From an uncultured Bacteroidales bacterium (GTDB lineage: Bacteria; Bacteroidota; Bacteroidia; Bacteroidales; Bacteroidaceae): a stretch of DNA of 64,000 nt. Position 1 is the first letter of the stretch; each line of letters starts with the position of its first letter. A model generated the notes under the pieces. The model was not told the DNA's origin, made no database searches, and was given only the letters and a program-made list of their open reading frames with translations. This document shows, one piece after another, positions 32,162 through 40,903 of the stretch. A program made the translations under genes and the position numbers. The stretch is from the NCBI GenBank assembly GCA_902801425.1, contig CADCIQ010000026.1, positions 1 through 64,000 on the forward strand, given 5' to 3'.

Positions 32162-33070
32162 ATGATAAAGAAATTAATCACAATCGTAGCACTTGCTACA
32201 ACAACATTCGTGTCTGCCAATGCGCAGCTTTTATATCGTATCACTTCTGACTCTCAGAAGAAACCATCGTATATCGTCGGCACTTTCCACTTAGAGGACG
32301 GTAGCTATCTGGATAAGATTCCGGGAGCTAATGCCGCTCTTGACGAAGTAGATCAGGTGTATGGTGAATTGGACGTAAAGACCATGACTAATCCTGATAC
32401 TCTTGCAGCCACCCAGGCAATAACTATGCTTCCTGATGGCAAGACTATCAAAGATATTCTTACCGCAGAACAGTTTGAGAAGCTTGACAAATACGTGACA
32501 TCTATACTCGGTACAGGTCTCAGTAACCCTATGGTCTTTCAGCAGATGGGTAAGATGAATCCCGCAACATTGGATAATACCCTCACTATCACGAACTTTC
32601 TGAAAAAGATGCAGGGTAAGTTTAATCCGAACAATATCCTCGACCTCAGTATTCAGCAAACCGCTATCCAGAAAGGCAAGAAGACTAACGGTCTTGAGAC
32701 TATGGCTTTCCAGACAAAGCTCATGTTCGGACGACCTATGAATGAGATGATTGAGCAACTGATGTGCAGCATAGACAATAGCGAGTTCTATGACAAGCAG
32801 ACCTTACTCATGATTGATGCCTATCATGAACAGAACATAGAGAAGCTCTTGGAAATCACCTATATGAAGATGGGCAATAGCTGCGATATGACTGAGGAGT
32901 ATATGAATGGCTTGATTTTCAACCGCAACAGCGACTGGGCAAAGAAGATTCCTGCAATCATCAAGGACAGCCCTACCCTCTTCGTTGTAGGTGCAGGTCA
33001 TCTCGGTGGCGAGAAAGGCGTTATCAATCTTCTTAGAAAAGCAGGATTCAAGGTGGAAGGAGTGAAGTGA
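32162..33070 (+). CDS. TraB/GumN family protein
   Basis: The 302-aa protein has a signal peptide (MIKKLITIVALATTTFVSANAQ). The TraB/GumN family signature follows: PSYIVGTFHLEDGSYL with the G-x-x-H motif, VYGELDV with its conserved Glu, and near the end PTLFVVGAGHLGGEKGVINLLRKAGF with the second G-x-x-H. Family members have been compared with metalloproteases of the TIKI type, based on the two GxxH motifs and the Glu. It acts in the periplasm or outside the cell; substrate unknown. Confidence 0.88.
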   Translation: MIKKLITIVALATTTFVSANAQLLYRITSDSQKKPSYIVGTFHLEDGSYLDKIPGANAALDEVDQVYGELDVKTMTNPDTLAATQAITMLPDGKTIKDILTAEQFEKLDKYVTSILGTGLSNPMVFQQMGKMNPATLDNTLTITNFLKKMQGKFNPNNILDLSIQQTAIQKGKKTNGLETMAFQTKLMFGRPMNEMIEQLMCSIDNSEFYDKQTLLMIDAYHEQNIEKLLEITYMKMGNSCDMTEEYMNGLIFNRNSDWAKKIPAIIKDSPTLFVVGAGHLGGEKGVINLLRKAGFKVEGVK

Positions 33071-33210
33071 AGTTTCGCAAGCTTCACTTCAAGTGAAGAG
33101 TGAAAAGTGAAGAGTGAAGAATTTAAGTTACTATTTACTGCGAAAGGATGACGGACATCCCTAAACTGCAATACAAACTTAAATTCTTCACTCTTAACTC
33201 TTCACTTTTT
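33071..33210. repeat. Inverted repeat between convergent genes
   Basis: AGTGAAGAGTGAAGAATTTAA near 33105 and TTAAATTCTTCACTCTTAAC near 33180 are arms of an imperfect hairpin. It supplies the sequence right after both stop codons (the TGA of DUF1846 lies in it) and may terminate both transcripts. The family also occurs at 10500 and 22110. Confidence 0.65.
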
Positions 33211-34665
33211 CTTCACCGGCTCACAAGAAACGCCGATACCGAGTTTCTTGAAGATCTTGCGGTCAACCTCTGATAGCATTACGGTTGAGTGAACCTGACA
33301 ACCACGGAGGTTAGGGAGCTGCTCAAGAGCCTTCTTGCAGTTCTCGTCAGTATCGCTGAGAACGCTGAGGGCAACGAGCACCTCGTCAGTATGAAGTCGT
33401 GGGTTCTTGCCTCCGAGATATTCAATCTTGGTTTTCTGGATAGGCTCAATCATGCTCTGCGGAATGAGTTTCACATCATGGTCGATGCCTGCAAGATATT
33501 TTGTGGCATTAAGGATGAGGGCTGCGGAACAGCCGAGAAGCTCAGATGAATTAGAGCAGATGATTGTGCCGTCACTGAGTTCGATAGCCGAAGAAGCACA
33601 GCCACGCTCTTTCTGACGATTCTTTGCAGCTACGGTACAACGACGAGTATCGGTTGTTATCTTTGCCTGATTGAAGAGAAGGAGAATCTTATTGATCTCT
33701 GCCTGATTGCTTGCGCCTTCCACCTGCTTGTTGGTTGCCTCATAATAACGACGCACAATCTCTTCCTTCGAAGCCTGACAGCAAACCTCATCATCACAGA
33801 TGCTGTAGCCCACCATATTAACGCCCATATCCGTAGGACTCTTGTATGGATTCTCGCCATAGATACCTTCGAAGAGAGCGTTGAGAACAGGATAGATTTC
33901 GATGTCACGGTTATAGTTGATAGCCACCTTACCGTAAGCATCGAAGTGGAATGGGTCAATCATATTCACATCGTTGAGGTCGGCTGTTGCAGCCTCGTAG
34001 GCGATGTTCACAGGGTGCTTGAGAGGGAGATTCCATACAGGGAATGTCTCAAACTTAGCATATCCAGCACGTACTCCACGCTTGTTCTCATTATATAACT
34101 GTGAGAGGCAGACAGCCATCTTACCAGAACCAGGACCCGGAGCTGTAACGATGACAAGTTCGCGAGATGTTTCTACGTAGTCGTTCTTTCCGAAGCCCTC
34201 GTCAGAAGCAATGAGAGCCACGTTGTGTGGATAGCCGTCGATGAGATAGTGGAAATACGACTTGATGCCCATATTGGCAAGTCGCTCGCTGTAAGCCTTG
34301 GCTGATGGCTGGCCGTTATAGTGAGTGATTACGACAGAGCCGACGAAGAAACCACGATCCATGAACTCGCCACGGAGACGGAGCACGTCCTCATCGTATG
34401 TGATACCAAGATCGGCACGCACCTTGTTGCGCTCAATATCCTCAGCGCTTATGACAATGACAATCTCTATGCTGTCAGCCAACTGCGAGAACATACGCAA
34501 CTTGGAATCTGGCTGAAAACCTGGCAACACACGACTTGCGTGGTGATCGTCAAATAGCTTACCGCCAAGTTCGAGGTAGAGCTTGCCGTCAAACTGAGCT
34601 ATGCGCTCACGAATATGCTGCGACTGAATGGTACAATACTTGTCGTTATCAAATCCTATTCTCAT
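33202..34665 (-). CDS. DUF1846 domain-containing protein
   Basis: The 487-aa protein matches the DUF1846 family along its whole length. It starts MRIGFDNDKYCTIQSQHIRE, then FDGKLYLELGGKLFDDHHAS, and contains VIVTAPGPGSGKMAVCLSQL (a P-loop-like Gly-rich turn), PVWNLPLKHPVNIAYEAATADL, and GRC-like cysteines further on. No biochemical function is firmly assigned; a nucleotide-dependent cytoplasmic role is suggested by the P-loop-like segment. It stands alone, and no clear -7 box was seen upstream. Confidence 0.85.
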   Translation of the reverse strand: MRIGFDNDKYCTIQSQHIRERIAQFDGKLYLELGGKLFDDHHASRVLPGFQPDSKLRMFSQLADSIEIVIVISAEDIERNKVRADLGITYDEDVLRLRGEFMDRGFFVGSVVITHYNGQPSAKAYSERLANMGIKSYFHYLIDGYPHNVALIASDEGFGKNDYVETSRELVIVTAPGPGSGKMAVCLSQLYNENKRGVRAGYAKFETFPVWNLPLKHPVNIAYEAATADLNDVNMIDPFHFDAYGKVAINYNRDIEIYPVLNALFEGIYGENPYKSPTDMGVNMVGYSICDDEVCCQASKEEIVRRYYEATNKQVEGASNQAEINKILLLFNQAKITTDTRRCTVAAKNRQKERGCASSAIELSDGTIICSNSSELLGCSAALILNATKYLAGIDHDVKLIPQSMIEPIQKTKIEYLGGKNPRLHTDEVLVALSVLSDTDENCKKALEQLPNLRGCQVHSTVMLSEVDRKIFKKLGIGVSCEPVKKK

Positions 34666-34686
34666 CTTATCTTTAATTGTTAATTA

Positions 34687-34925
34687 TTCAACTTTCGCAA
34701 AGCTTTAGTTGTAGGTTTTTAGGTTTGAGGTTTTTGAGGTTATGAGGTCAGCATCGCCAATAAGCATTCCGACCTAAAAACCTTATAACCTCATAACCTC
34801 ACAACCCATTAATAGGTTTGAGGGTTTTGAGGTTATGAGGTCAGCATCGCCAATAAGCATTCCGACCTAAAAACCGTATAACCTTATAACCTCACAACCC
34901 ATTAAGTTGAGCTTGCGAAACTTCA
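34687..34925. repeat. Tandem copies of a palindromic intergenic repeat
   Basis: Two units of about 95 bp (34713-34810 and 34814-34905) share GAGGTTATGAGGTCAGCATC and the complementary GACCTAAAAACC-type end; each can form a hairpin. A third copy at 44205-44322, with the preceding word CAACTTTCGCAAAGCT also shared, shows it is a dispersed element. Confidence 0.75.
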
Positions 34926-34976
34926 GCTATTTTACAAAATATTTTGCAAAAATAATATTTTTTCGCGAAAAAACAC

Positions 34977-34984
34977 TATCTTTG
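34977..34984 (+). promoter_or_regulatory. GH43 gene promoter
   Basis: TATCTTTG, about 31 nt upstream of the ATG. Confidence 0.6.
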
Positions 34985-35015
34985 TAGCAAAATCTTTACT
35001 AATAACTATACGTTT

Positions 35016-36062
35016 ATGATGAAATGTAAGCTTTTTGGCATATTTTTCTTACTTTTTGTACACATTTCGGGTGTTGCACAAGACATTCATCGTTTTCATT
35101 TCAACGAAAACAATCCTGATGTTCACGACCCGGTAATGGCTCGTGGTGAGGACGGCAGATACTATGTCTTTTCCACGGGTATGGGCATAGGCGTGATGTC
35201 GAGTGCCGATATGAAGACCTGGAAAAAGGAGAAACCAGTTTTCGACCATGCCCCACAATGGGCAGTAGATTCCGTGAAAGGATTCAGAGGTCATATCTGG
35301 GCACCTGATATTTCGCGCCACGGCGACAAATGGTATCTCTATTATTCATGCTCCACATTCGGCAAGAACGGAAGTGCCATCGGCGTTGCTACCAACTCTA
35401 CGCTTGACCCACAATCTCCTCATTATAAATGGGAAGATCAGGGAGTTGTCGTCGTTTCCCACAAGCGTCAGGACAACTGGAACGCCATTGATCCAGCCCT
35501 CATGCCCAATAGCGAATCGCTTTTGCTCACCTACGGCTCATTCTGGGACGGCATACAAATTGTTGACCTTGCCAACGACCTGAAAACCAAGACAACAGTT
35601 CCCAAGACCATAGCAAGACGCATAGGGCGCAAACTCTCTCTATCTGAAATGAACGATTCCACAGCTTTCACCATAGAGGGAAACGACACCATAGAGGCTG
35701 GCGAGAATGCGATAGAAGCGCCGTTTGTGATACATCGCGATGGATGGTACTATCTGCTTGTGAGCTGGGACTATTGCTGCCGTGGCCGAAACTCCACATA
35801 CAAAACCGTTTACGGCCGTTCACGCTCCGCACGCGGTCCTTATCTCGACAAGGAAGGCAGGGATATGGCACATGGAGGAGGCACGTATCTCGTAGGTCCA
35901 TGCGAAGAATTCTTCGGCATAGGCCATTGTTCCGCCTATGAGTTTGACGGTCAATGGTTTTTCGTTTCTCATGCCTACGATGTCAAGGAGAACGGAAGGG
36001 CAAAACTATTCATCCGAAAGATGCAATTCGACAAGGATGGGTGGATAGAAATTGAAAAGTAA
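35016..36062 (+). CDS. GH43 family arabinanase-like glycoside hydrolase
   Basis: The 348-aa protein has a signal peptide (about 1-22, FGIFFLLFVHISGVAQ). The five-bladed propeller of GH43 is marked by HDPVMARGEDGRYYVFSTG (catalytic base Asp), HIWAPDISRHGDKWYLYYS, NAIDPALMPN (pKa-modulating Asp) and ENAIEAPFVIHRDGWYYLLVS (acid Glu). The close of the propeller is GHCSAYEFDGQWFFVSHAYD. The pattern fits endo-1,5-alpha-L-arabinanases and relatives, which cut arabinan side chains of pectin. It is exported and stands alone, without SusC/D genes. Confidence 0.9.
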   Translation: MMKCKLFGIFFLLFVHISGVAQDIHRFHFNENNPDVHDPVMARGEDGRYYVFSTGMGIGVMSSADMKTWKKEKPVFDHAPQWAVDSVKGFRGHIWAPDISRHGDKWYLYYSCSTFGKNGSAIGVATNSTLDPQSPHYKWEDQGVVVVSHKRQDNWNAIDPALMPNSESLLLTYGSFWDGIQIVDLANDLKTKTTVPKTIARRIGRKLSLSEMNDSTAFTIEGNDTIEAGENAIEAPFVIHRDGWYYLLVSWDYCCRGRNSTYKTVYGRSRSARGPYLDKEGRDMAHGGGTYLVGPCEEFFGIGHCSAYEFDGQWFFVSHAYDVKENGRAKLFIRKMQFDKDGWIEIEK

Positions 36063-36120
36063 GAAACTGAAAATTTTGCATCCCTAAAAAAGAATCGACC
36101 GTTTGAGCAAGAACAGGCTC

Positions 36121-36360
36121 TGTAAGTCCGTTTTTCTTCCGCTTTACCTTCGTTCTTCCTCCGTACCAAAGTCGGTGCAAAGTCGGTGCAAAGTCGGTGA
36201 TAATACCATTCGGAATAGGAGGATCATCGAGTTTGGTACGGAGGAACAACGGACTTACATAGGAAGTACTGGGAAAAGCATACGGCCAGAATTTTGCCGC
36301 AAAATACTAATTTCCTGATTTTTTTAGGATTATTTATGTCTCTGCAAGGCGGTATTCTCG
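36121..36360. repeat. 11-mer iterated element and dispersed 130-bp repeat, copy 1
   Basis: AAAGTCGGTGC repeats in tandem (36166-36200), then a segment of about 128 bp from TTGGTACGGAGGAACAACGG (36232) to GCAAGGCGGTATTCTC (36359). The latter recurs in the same orientation at 38650-38779, again just upstream of a promoter. Confidence 0.8.
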
Positions 36361-36371
36361 ATATTTTTTTG

Positions 36372-36405
36372 TAATTTTGTACTCAAATATAGGTATTATA
36401 CCTAT
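36372..36405 (+). promoter_or_regulatory. Promoter and palindrome upstream of the TlpA-like gene
   Basis: TAATTTTGT (36372-36380) is a -7 box. The perfect palindrome ATAGGTA-tta-TACCTAT lies at 36389-36405, just after the expected start of transcription, as an operator or 5' hairpin would. Confidence 0.55.
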
Positions 36406-36436
36406 CATCTTAATTGCCAATTCTTAATTTTCCAAA

Positions 36437-37465
36437 ATGAAAGTTCTGTTATCGTTTATTCTTGCTATAGTTGTGCTTAGTGCATCCGCAGCAAATGGAG
36501 CTGTTGTCTGGGAGAAACCATATTATGTTTCTACTAGTATTTCTCGATTTAACCTGCAATCTGTGGAGTTTTATGATAGTGCGACTATCGTCAAGGCTCA
36601 GATTAAGGATCCTGAGATGATAGTCAGCAGCGATTTGCATCTTTGTGGCGAGGATGGCAAGGACTACCTTCTTAAATACTGTAAGGAGTTTGCACTTGAT
36701 GCTCCTATCCCTGAATACGAGAATGGGGATGTTACGATGACTCTTGTATTTGAGCCATTGCCACTTACCACCACTTTTTTTGATATGCTTGAAGGATTGG
36801 CTGTAAGTCAATGTCGTGTTATGGGAATTTCTGATGCCAATAGTCCTGTGCAGGTAAAACCATACGCGCTCAATGAGGAGAAAATCAATGAGTTGCGCAA
36901 GGATTTCTTTAGTAAAAAAACTGCGTGCATCAAGGGCAAGGTAAACGGATATGCACTATCAAATGGTGTCACTTCACTTGATTTCTTTCTTGACAATAAC
37001 CTAACAGGTGAGTCTGAGCCTGTATCCCTAAAAATTAAGGATGATGGTACATTCGAGCAGAAGATAGATATACATTATCCTGTCTTGAATTATTTAAGGT
37101 CTGAAAACGGGAAATTCACAATACCATTTGTGATAAAGCCTGGCGAGACTCTCAATTTTGATATTCGTTGGCAAGGATCACCAGAGGTTAAGGTTAAGAT
37201 TACTGATGCGTCAGGTAAGCCAACATCTAATACCCATCACCCATCGCCTAATATACCTCAATACTCTACTGATAGCAGATATAAGGCATTGCAGGATAAT
37301 GTGAAATTAGGTTTCAAAAACTATATTAAGAAGGTTGAAGAGGCTTACAATGCCGCTATAGCTACTCATAACTATCTTGCTATGCGATATCACTATAACG
37401 ATATGGAATATCTGATTGGAAAGCTTGAGATGCAGTATGCCTATGCAGAAAACAAGTCTTTATAA
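36437..37465 (+). CDS. TlpA-like thioredoxin-family protein, N-terminal part (frameshifted)
   Basis: The 342-aa ORF has a signal peptide (MKVLLSFILAIVVLSASAANG). Two beta-rich regions follow: LHLCGEDGKDYLLKYCKEF and, from about 165, IKGKVNGYALSNGVTSLDFF, like the Ig-type N-terminal regions of Bacteroidetes TlpA-family proteins. It ends AYAENKSL and a stop, while the next ORF in the +1 frame carries on with SLYNEELPDSLSEYL and leads into a thioredoxin domain. A single-base shift at about 37455-37465 therefore appears to break one gene of about 640 codons. Confidence 0.8.
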   Translation: MKVLLSFILAIVVLSASAANGAVVWEKPYYVSTSISRFNLQSVEFYDSATIVKAQIKDPEMIVSSDLHLCGEDGKDYLLKYCKEFALDAPIPEYENGDVTMTLVFEPLPLTTTFFDMLEGLAVSQCRVMGISDANSPVQVKPYALNEEKINELRKDFFSKKTACIKGKVNGYALSNGVTSLDFFLDNNLTGESEPVSLKIKDDGTFEQKIDIHYPVLNYLRSENGKFTIPFVIKPGETLNFDIRWQGSPEVKVKITDASGKPTSNTHHPSPNIPQYSTDSRYKALQDNVKLGFKNYIKKVEEAYNAAIATHNYLAMRYHYNDMEYLIGKLEMQYAYAENKSL

Positions 37466-38369
37466 CGAAGAATTACCTGATTCGCTTAGTGAATACCTTG
37501 ACTTTGCCAATTATTCATTCTTGCGTAAGCTGCCATATAATGATCTGTTGTCGTTATGTGTTCCGAAATTCTATGCTTTCCGAGCACATTTCTGGAATGT
37601 AATCAGAACAAAAGCCAATGCTTATCGTTTATCTGAGGTAGATAGCGTAATGATAAACCAAGATATGGAAATGTTTGGCGAGAATACTATGTCATTACCT
37701 TTAAAGTTAGGGTATCTCTCGGCTTTCTATAAAGAGGGAAGAGGGGGAGTTCACAACTATGTTAATGTCAGCAGTATGTTGCTGAATGAATATTCGGTTG
37801 AGGAATTGGATGGTGAGATTGGGAAAAGGCTGGATTTAGTGAAAAATAGGGCAAGCATCGTAAAGGCAGAGATGCGCAATCCGATGTTCGAGGCTTTGCT
37901 TGACAAATATGTTGATTACGGAATTAATGATAGGACTCTTACCTATACCTTACCTGATTGCGAGGCTACCAATATCCTTCGCAAGATAACTGATAAATAC
38001 AAAGGGAAATACGTTTATCTCGATTTCTGGGCAACATTCTGTGCTCCTTGTCGTACAGGTATAGAGCAGACCAAGGCATGGCGTGAGGAGTTGCGCAACA
38101 ATCCAGACTTTGAATTTGTCTATATTACAAGTGACAAGAATTCACCTAAGACCACATACGAGGAATATGTGGCACAGAATCTAAACGGTGCAGAATGTTA
38201 TCGCATTCCAGAAGAAGACTACAAGAAGCTAACTGTCCTCTTCAAGTTCTCTGGGATTCCTCATCATGAAGCCCTTGATCCTAACGGCAATGTGCTCAAG
38301 GTTAACAATACCTATTACGAGGGTAAGGATGTTTTCTTGCGCAAGATTGAGAGCATGAAGAGAATGTAA
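37416..38369 (+). CDS. TlpA-like thioredoxin-family protein, C-terminal part (frameshifted)
   Basis: The second piece is open from 37416 (ATG 37443 also possible). After a helical linker of about 190 residues it has a thioredoxin fold: KYVYLDFWATFCAPCRTGIEQ with the C-A-P-C active site, then FVYITSDKNSPKTTYEEYV and GIPHHEALDPNGNVLKVN with the cis-Pro segment. Such proteins reduce periplasmic disulfides. Alone it lacks a signal peptide, so it would not reach the periplasm. Either the gene is a pseudogene, the shift is a sequencing error, or ribosomes shift frame; the sequence alone cannot decide. Confidence 0.8.
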   Translation: MESLRCSMPMQKTSLYNEELPDSLSEYLDFANYSFLRKLPYNDLLSLCVPKFYAFRAHFWNVIRTKANAYRLSEVDSVMINQDMEMFGENTMSLPLKLGYLSAFYKEGRGGVHNYVNVSSMLLNEYSVEELDGEIGKRLDLVKNRASIVKAEMRNPMFEALLDKYVDYGINDRTLTYTLPDCEATNILRKITDKYKGKYVYLDFWATFCAPCRTGIEQTKAWREELRNNPDFEFVYITSDKNSPKTTYEEYVAQNLNGAECYRIPEEDYKKLTVLFKFSGIPHHEALDPNGNVLKVNNTYYEGKDVFLRKIESMKRM

Positions 38370-38575
38370 TGGTGAATAACTTCTAATGACTTTTTAGGTG
38401 GGTTCTATAAATTATTCGCAAAGCTCATCAAGCTAAAGCAAGTTCCCACCATAAAATTCACAAATCAAACAAGAATTACGTTTTGCAACCTTTCGGTCTC
38501 TTTTCGGACTTAATGCAAGGCACTTATCGCATTCACTTCAACGAAATCCAGAACCAACTTAGCGGATTTCATCGA

Positions 38576-38779
38576 TAGGGATTCTTCCGCTATTCCTTCG
38601 CCTCCAGCTCTGTTGATCCTATAGTTCCTGAAGCGGACTTACACCGAGCTTGGTACGGAGGAACAACGGACTTGCATAGGAAGTACATGGGAAAAGCATA
38701 CGGATAGAACTTTCCTGTAGAAAAACTCATTTCCTATATTTTTTAGGAATATTTATGTATCCGCAAGGCGGTATTCTCA
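38576..38779. repeat. 11-mer-like element and dispersed 130-bp repeat, copy 2
   Basis: The segment from TTGGTACGGAGGAACAACGG (38650) to GCAAGGCGGTATTCTC matches copy 1 at 36232-36359 in direct orientation, with scattered substitutions. The two copies flank the broken TlpA-like gene. Confidence 0.8.
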
Positions 38780-38790
38780 TTTTTTTTTGC

Positions 38791-38799
38791 TAAATTTGC
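38791..38799 (+). promoter_or_regulatory. ettA promoter
   Basis: TAAATTTGC, about 36 nt upstream of ATG 38835. Confidence 0.65.
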
Positions 38800-38834
38800 A
38801 AGCAAAAATAAATAATAAGCAAAACAAGAAAATA

Positions 38835-40499
38835 ATGGCAACAGTTGACGACAAGAAAATCATTTTCTCCATGGTGGGTGTGTCGAAGGTCATCCCACAG
38901 AATCAGAAGCAGATATTGAAGAACATCTACCTGAGTTTCTTCTATGGCGCAAAGATCGGTATCATCGGTCTTAACGGTGCCGGTAAGTCCACCCTCATGA
39001 AGATTATTGCCGGAATCGACGATAAGTTCCAAGGGTATCTTGAGCAGGATCCTAAGCTCGACCCTAACAAGACCGTCAAGGAGAATGTGATGGAGGGCGT
39101 TCAGCATATCTATGATGCAATAAACGAATATAACGAGATAAACGAGAAGTTCGGATTGCCTGAATACTACGAGGATCAGGACAAGATGGACAAGCTCTTC
39201 CAGCGTCAGGGTGAGGTGCAGGATATCATCGATGCTACCGATGCATGGAATATAGACTCGAAGCTTGAACGCGCTATGGATGCCCTGCATTGTCCTCCGG
39301 GCGACTGGAAGGTAGAAAACCTTTCGGGGGGTGAGCGTCGTCGCGTGGCTCTCTGCCGTCTGCTTCTCCAGAAGCCTGACGTGCTTCTTCTCGACGAGCC
39401 GACCAACCATCTTGACGCAGAATCCATCGACTGGTTGGAACAGCATCTGCAGCAGTATGAGGGTACGGTTATTGCCGTTACCCACGACCGTTACTTCCTC
39501 GACGATGTATCAGAATGGATTCTTGAACTCGACCGTGGCGAGGGTATTCCTTGGAAGGGCAACTACTCTTCATGGCTTGAGCAGAAGACAAAGCGCATGG
39601 AGATGGAAGAGAAGGTGGCAAGCAAGCGTCGCAAGACTCTTGAGCGTGAGCTTGAGTGGGTTCGTATGGCTCCAAAGGCTCGTCAGGCAAAGGGTAAGGC
39701 TCGTCTTAACTCTTACGATGCAATGCTCAATCAGGAGCAGAAAGAGCGTGAGCAGAAACTCGAAATCTTCATTCCTAACGGTCCTCGTCTCGGAAACAAG
39801 GTTCTGGAGGCTAAGGATGTTTGCAAGAAATTCGGCGATAAGGTGCTATTCGAGAACCTTAACTTCATGCTCCCACCTAACGGTATCGTGGGCATCATCG
39901 GTCCTAACGGCGCAGGTAAGACAACCCTCTTCCGCATCATCATGGGACTCGAAACTGCCGATTCAGGCACATTCGAGCGTGGAGAGACCGTTAAGATGGC
40001 TTACGTTGACCAGCAGCACAAGGACATCGTTGCCGACAAGAGCGTTTATGATGTGGTTAGCGGTGGCAACGAGACAATCCGCATGGGTGGCAAGGACATC
40101 AACGTGCGTGCTTATCTCTCACGTTTCAATTTCTCTGGTGCTGATCAAGAAAAGAAATGCGGCGTGCTCTCTGGTGGTGAGCGTAACCGTCTGCATCTCG
40201 CTATGGCTTTGAAGGAAGAGGGTAATGTTCTTCTTCTTGACGAGCCTACCAACGATATCGACGTAAATACCCTTCGTGCTCTTGAGGAAGGTCTTGAGGA
40301 GTTTGCCGGATGTGCGGTGGTTATCTCTCACGACCGTTGGTTCCTTGACCGTATCTGTACCCATATCCTTGCCTTCGAGGGCGACGGAAAGGTGTTCTTC
40401 TTCGAGGGAACATACACGGAATACGAAATCAACAAGGCTGCGCGTCTCGGAACAGACGAAATCAAGCGTCCGAGATACCGCAAGCTGATGGAAGACTAA
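38835..40499 (+). CDS. ettA: Energy-dependent translational throttle protein EttA (ABC-F)
   Basis: The 554-aa protein has two ABC cassettes and no membrane segment. Walker A motifs are GLNGAGKST and GPNGAGKTT; signatures are LSGGERRRVALCR and LSGGERNRLHLA; Walker B segments are VLLLDEPTNHLDAES and VLLLDEPTNDIDVNT. The linker between them, with the basic KRMEMEEKVASKRRKTLEREL helix, is the ABC-F P-site tRNA-interaction motif. EttA binds the ribosomal E site and gates the first steps of translation according to ATP/ADP. I use ATG 38835 (MATVDDKKIIFSM), because the longer frame starts over the promoter region. Confidence 0.93.
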   Translation: MATVDDKKIIFSMVGVSKVIPQNQKQILKNIYLSFFYGAKIGIIGLNGAGKSTLMKIIAGIDDKFQGYLEQDPKLDPNKTVKENVMEGVQHIYDAINEYNEINEKFGLPEYYEDQDKMDKLFQRQGEVQDIIDATDAWNIDSKLERAMDALHCPPGDWKVENLSGGERRRVALCRLLLQKPDVLLLDEPTNHLDAESIDWLEQHLQQYEGTVIAVTHDRYFLDDVSEWILELDRGEGIPWKGNYSSWLEQKTKRMEMEEKVASKRRKTLERELEWVRMAPKARQAKGKARLNSYDAMLNQEQKEREQKLEIFIPNGPRLGNKVLEAKDVCKKFGDKVLFENLNFMLPPNGIVGIIGPNGAGKTTLFRIIMGLETADSGTFERGETVKMAYVDQQHKDIVADKSVYDVVSGGNETIRMGGKDINVRAYLSRFNFSGADQEKKCGVLSGGERNRLHLAMALKEEGNVLLLDEPTNDIDVNTLRALEEGLEEFAGCAVVISHDRWFLDRICTHILAFEGDGKVFFFEGTYTEYEINKAARLGTDEIKRPRYRKLMED

Positions 40500-40503
40500 T
40501 GGC

Positions 40504-40600
40504 ATGTACAATTTACCATGTACAATGTACAATTTGATTGGCATGCGGAATGGTAAAATAGCAAAATGATAATTGTACATTGTAAATGGTAAATGGTACA
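40504..40600. repeat. ATTGTACATTGTAAA inverted repeat
   Basis: Arms at about 40504-40534 and 40569-40600 are imperfect complements around TTGTACATTGTA-type words. The right arm overlaps the first codons of the MGMT gene. The same word is found upstream of the PPTase gene at 21410. Confidence 0.65.
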
Positions 40601-40900
40601 TCAGAAATACGTCAGAAGGTTCTCTCCTCACAGGATATTACGGAATTCCAGCGCAAGGTTTATCTGGAGCTTCTGAATATTCCGCGAGGAGAGACCATTT
40701 CTTACGGAGAACTTGGCAGACGCATCGGATGCCGTAGCGCACAGGCAATAGGACAGGCATTGAAGCGCAACCCATTCGCTCCAGATGTACCTTGCCATCG
40801 TGTCATTGCCGCCGACGGTTCGCTATGCGGATTCAGCGGACAACGCAAGGGCGAGATGATAGAGAAGAAACGAAGACTTTTGGAATCAGAAAAGGTTTAG
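40586..40900 (+). CDS. Methylated-DNA--protein-cysteine methyltransferase (short, DNA-binding domain only)
   Basis: The 104-aa protein covers the C-terminal MGMT domain: ITEFQRKVYLELLNIPRGETISYGELGRRIG, AIGQALKRNPFAPDVPCHRVIAADGSLCGFSG. PCHRV contains the Cys that accepts methyl from O6-methylguanine. The N-terminal domain of Ada/Ogt is absent, as in many Bacteroidetes proteins. The first residues (MVNGTSE) come from the right arm of a repeat, so the original start may have been lost. It is followed by the next gene after 3 nt. Confidence 0.88.
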   Translation: MVNGTSEIRQKVLSSQDITEFQRKVYLELLNIPRGETISYGELGRRIGCRSAQAIGQALKRNPFAPDVPCHRVIAADGSLCGFSGQRKGEMIEKKRRLLESEKV

Positions 40901-40903
40901 CTT

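Noticed and set aside
34687..34925. CRISPR array from tandem 95-bp units
   Set aside because: The units are adjacent copies without unique spacers and recur elsewhere as single copies.
37440..37470. Programmed ribosomal frameshift in the TlpA-like gene
   Set aside because: I see no convincing slippery heptamer or downstream pseudoknot, so mutation or sequencing error is the simpler reading.
39331..40212. 293-codon plus-strand ORF inside ettA
   Set aside because: It is the +1 frame of a strongly conserved ABC-F gene, rich in Ser/Arg/Val as expected of shifted frames.
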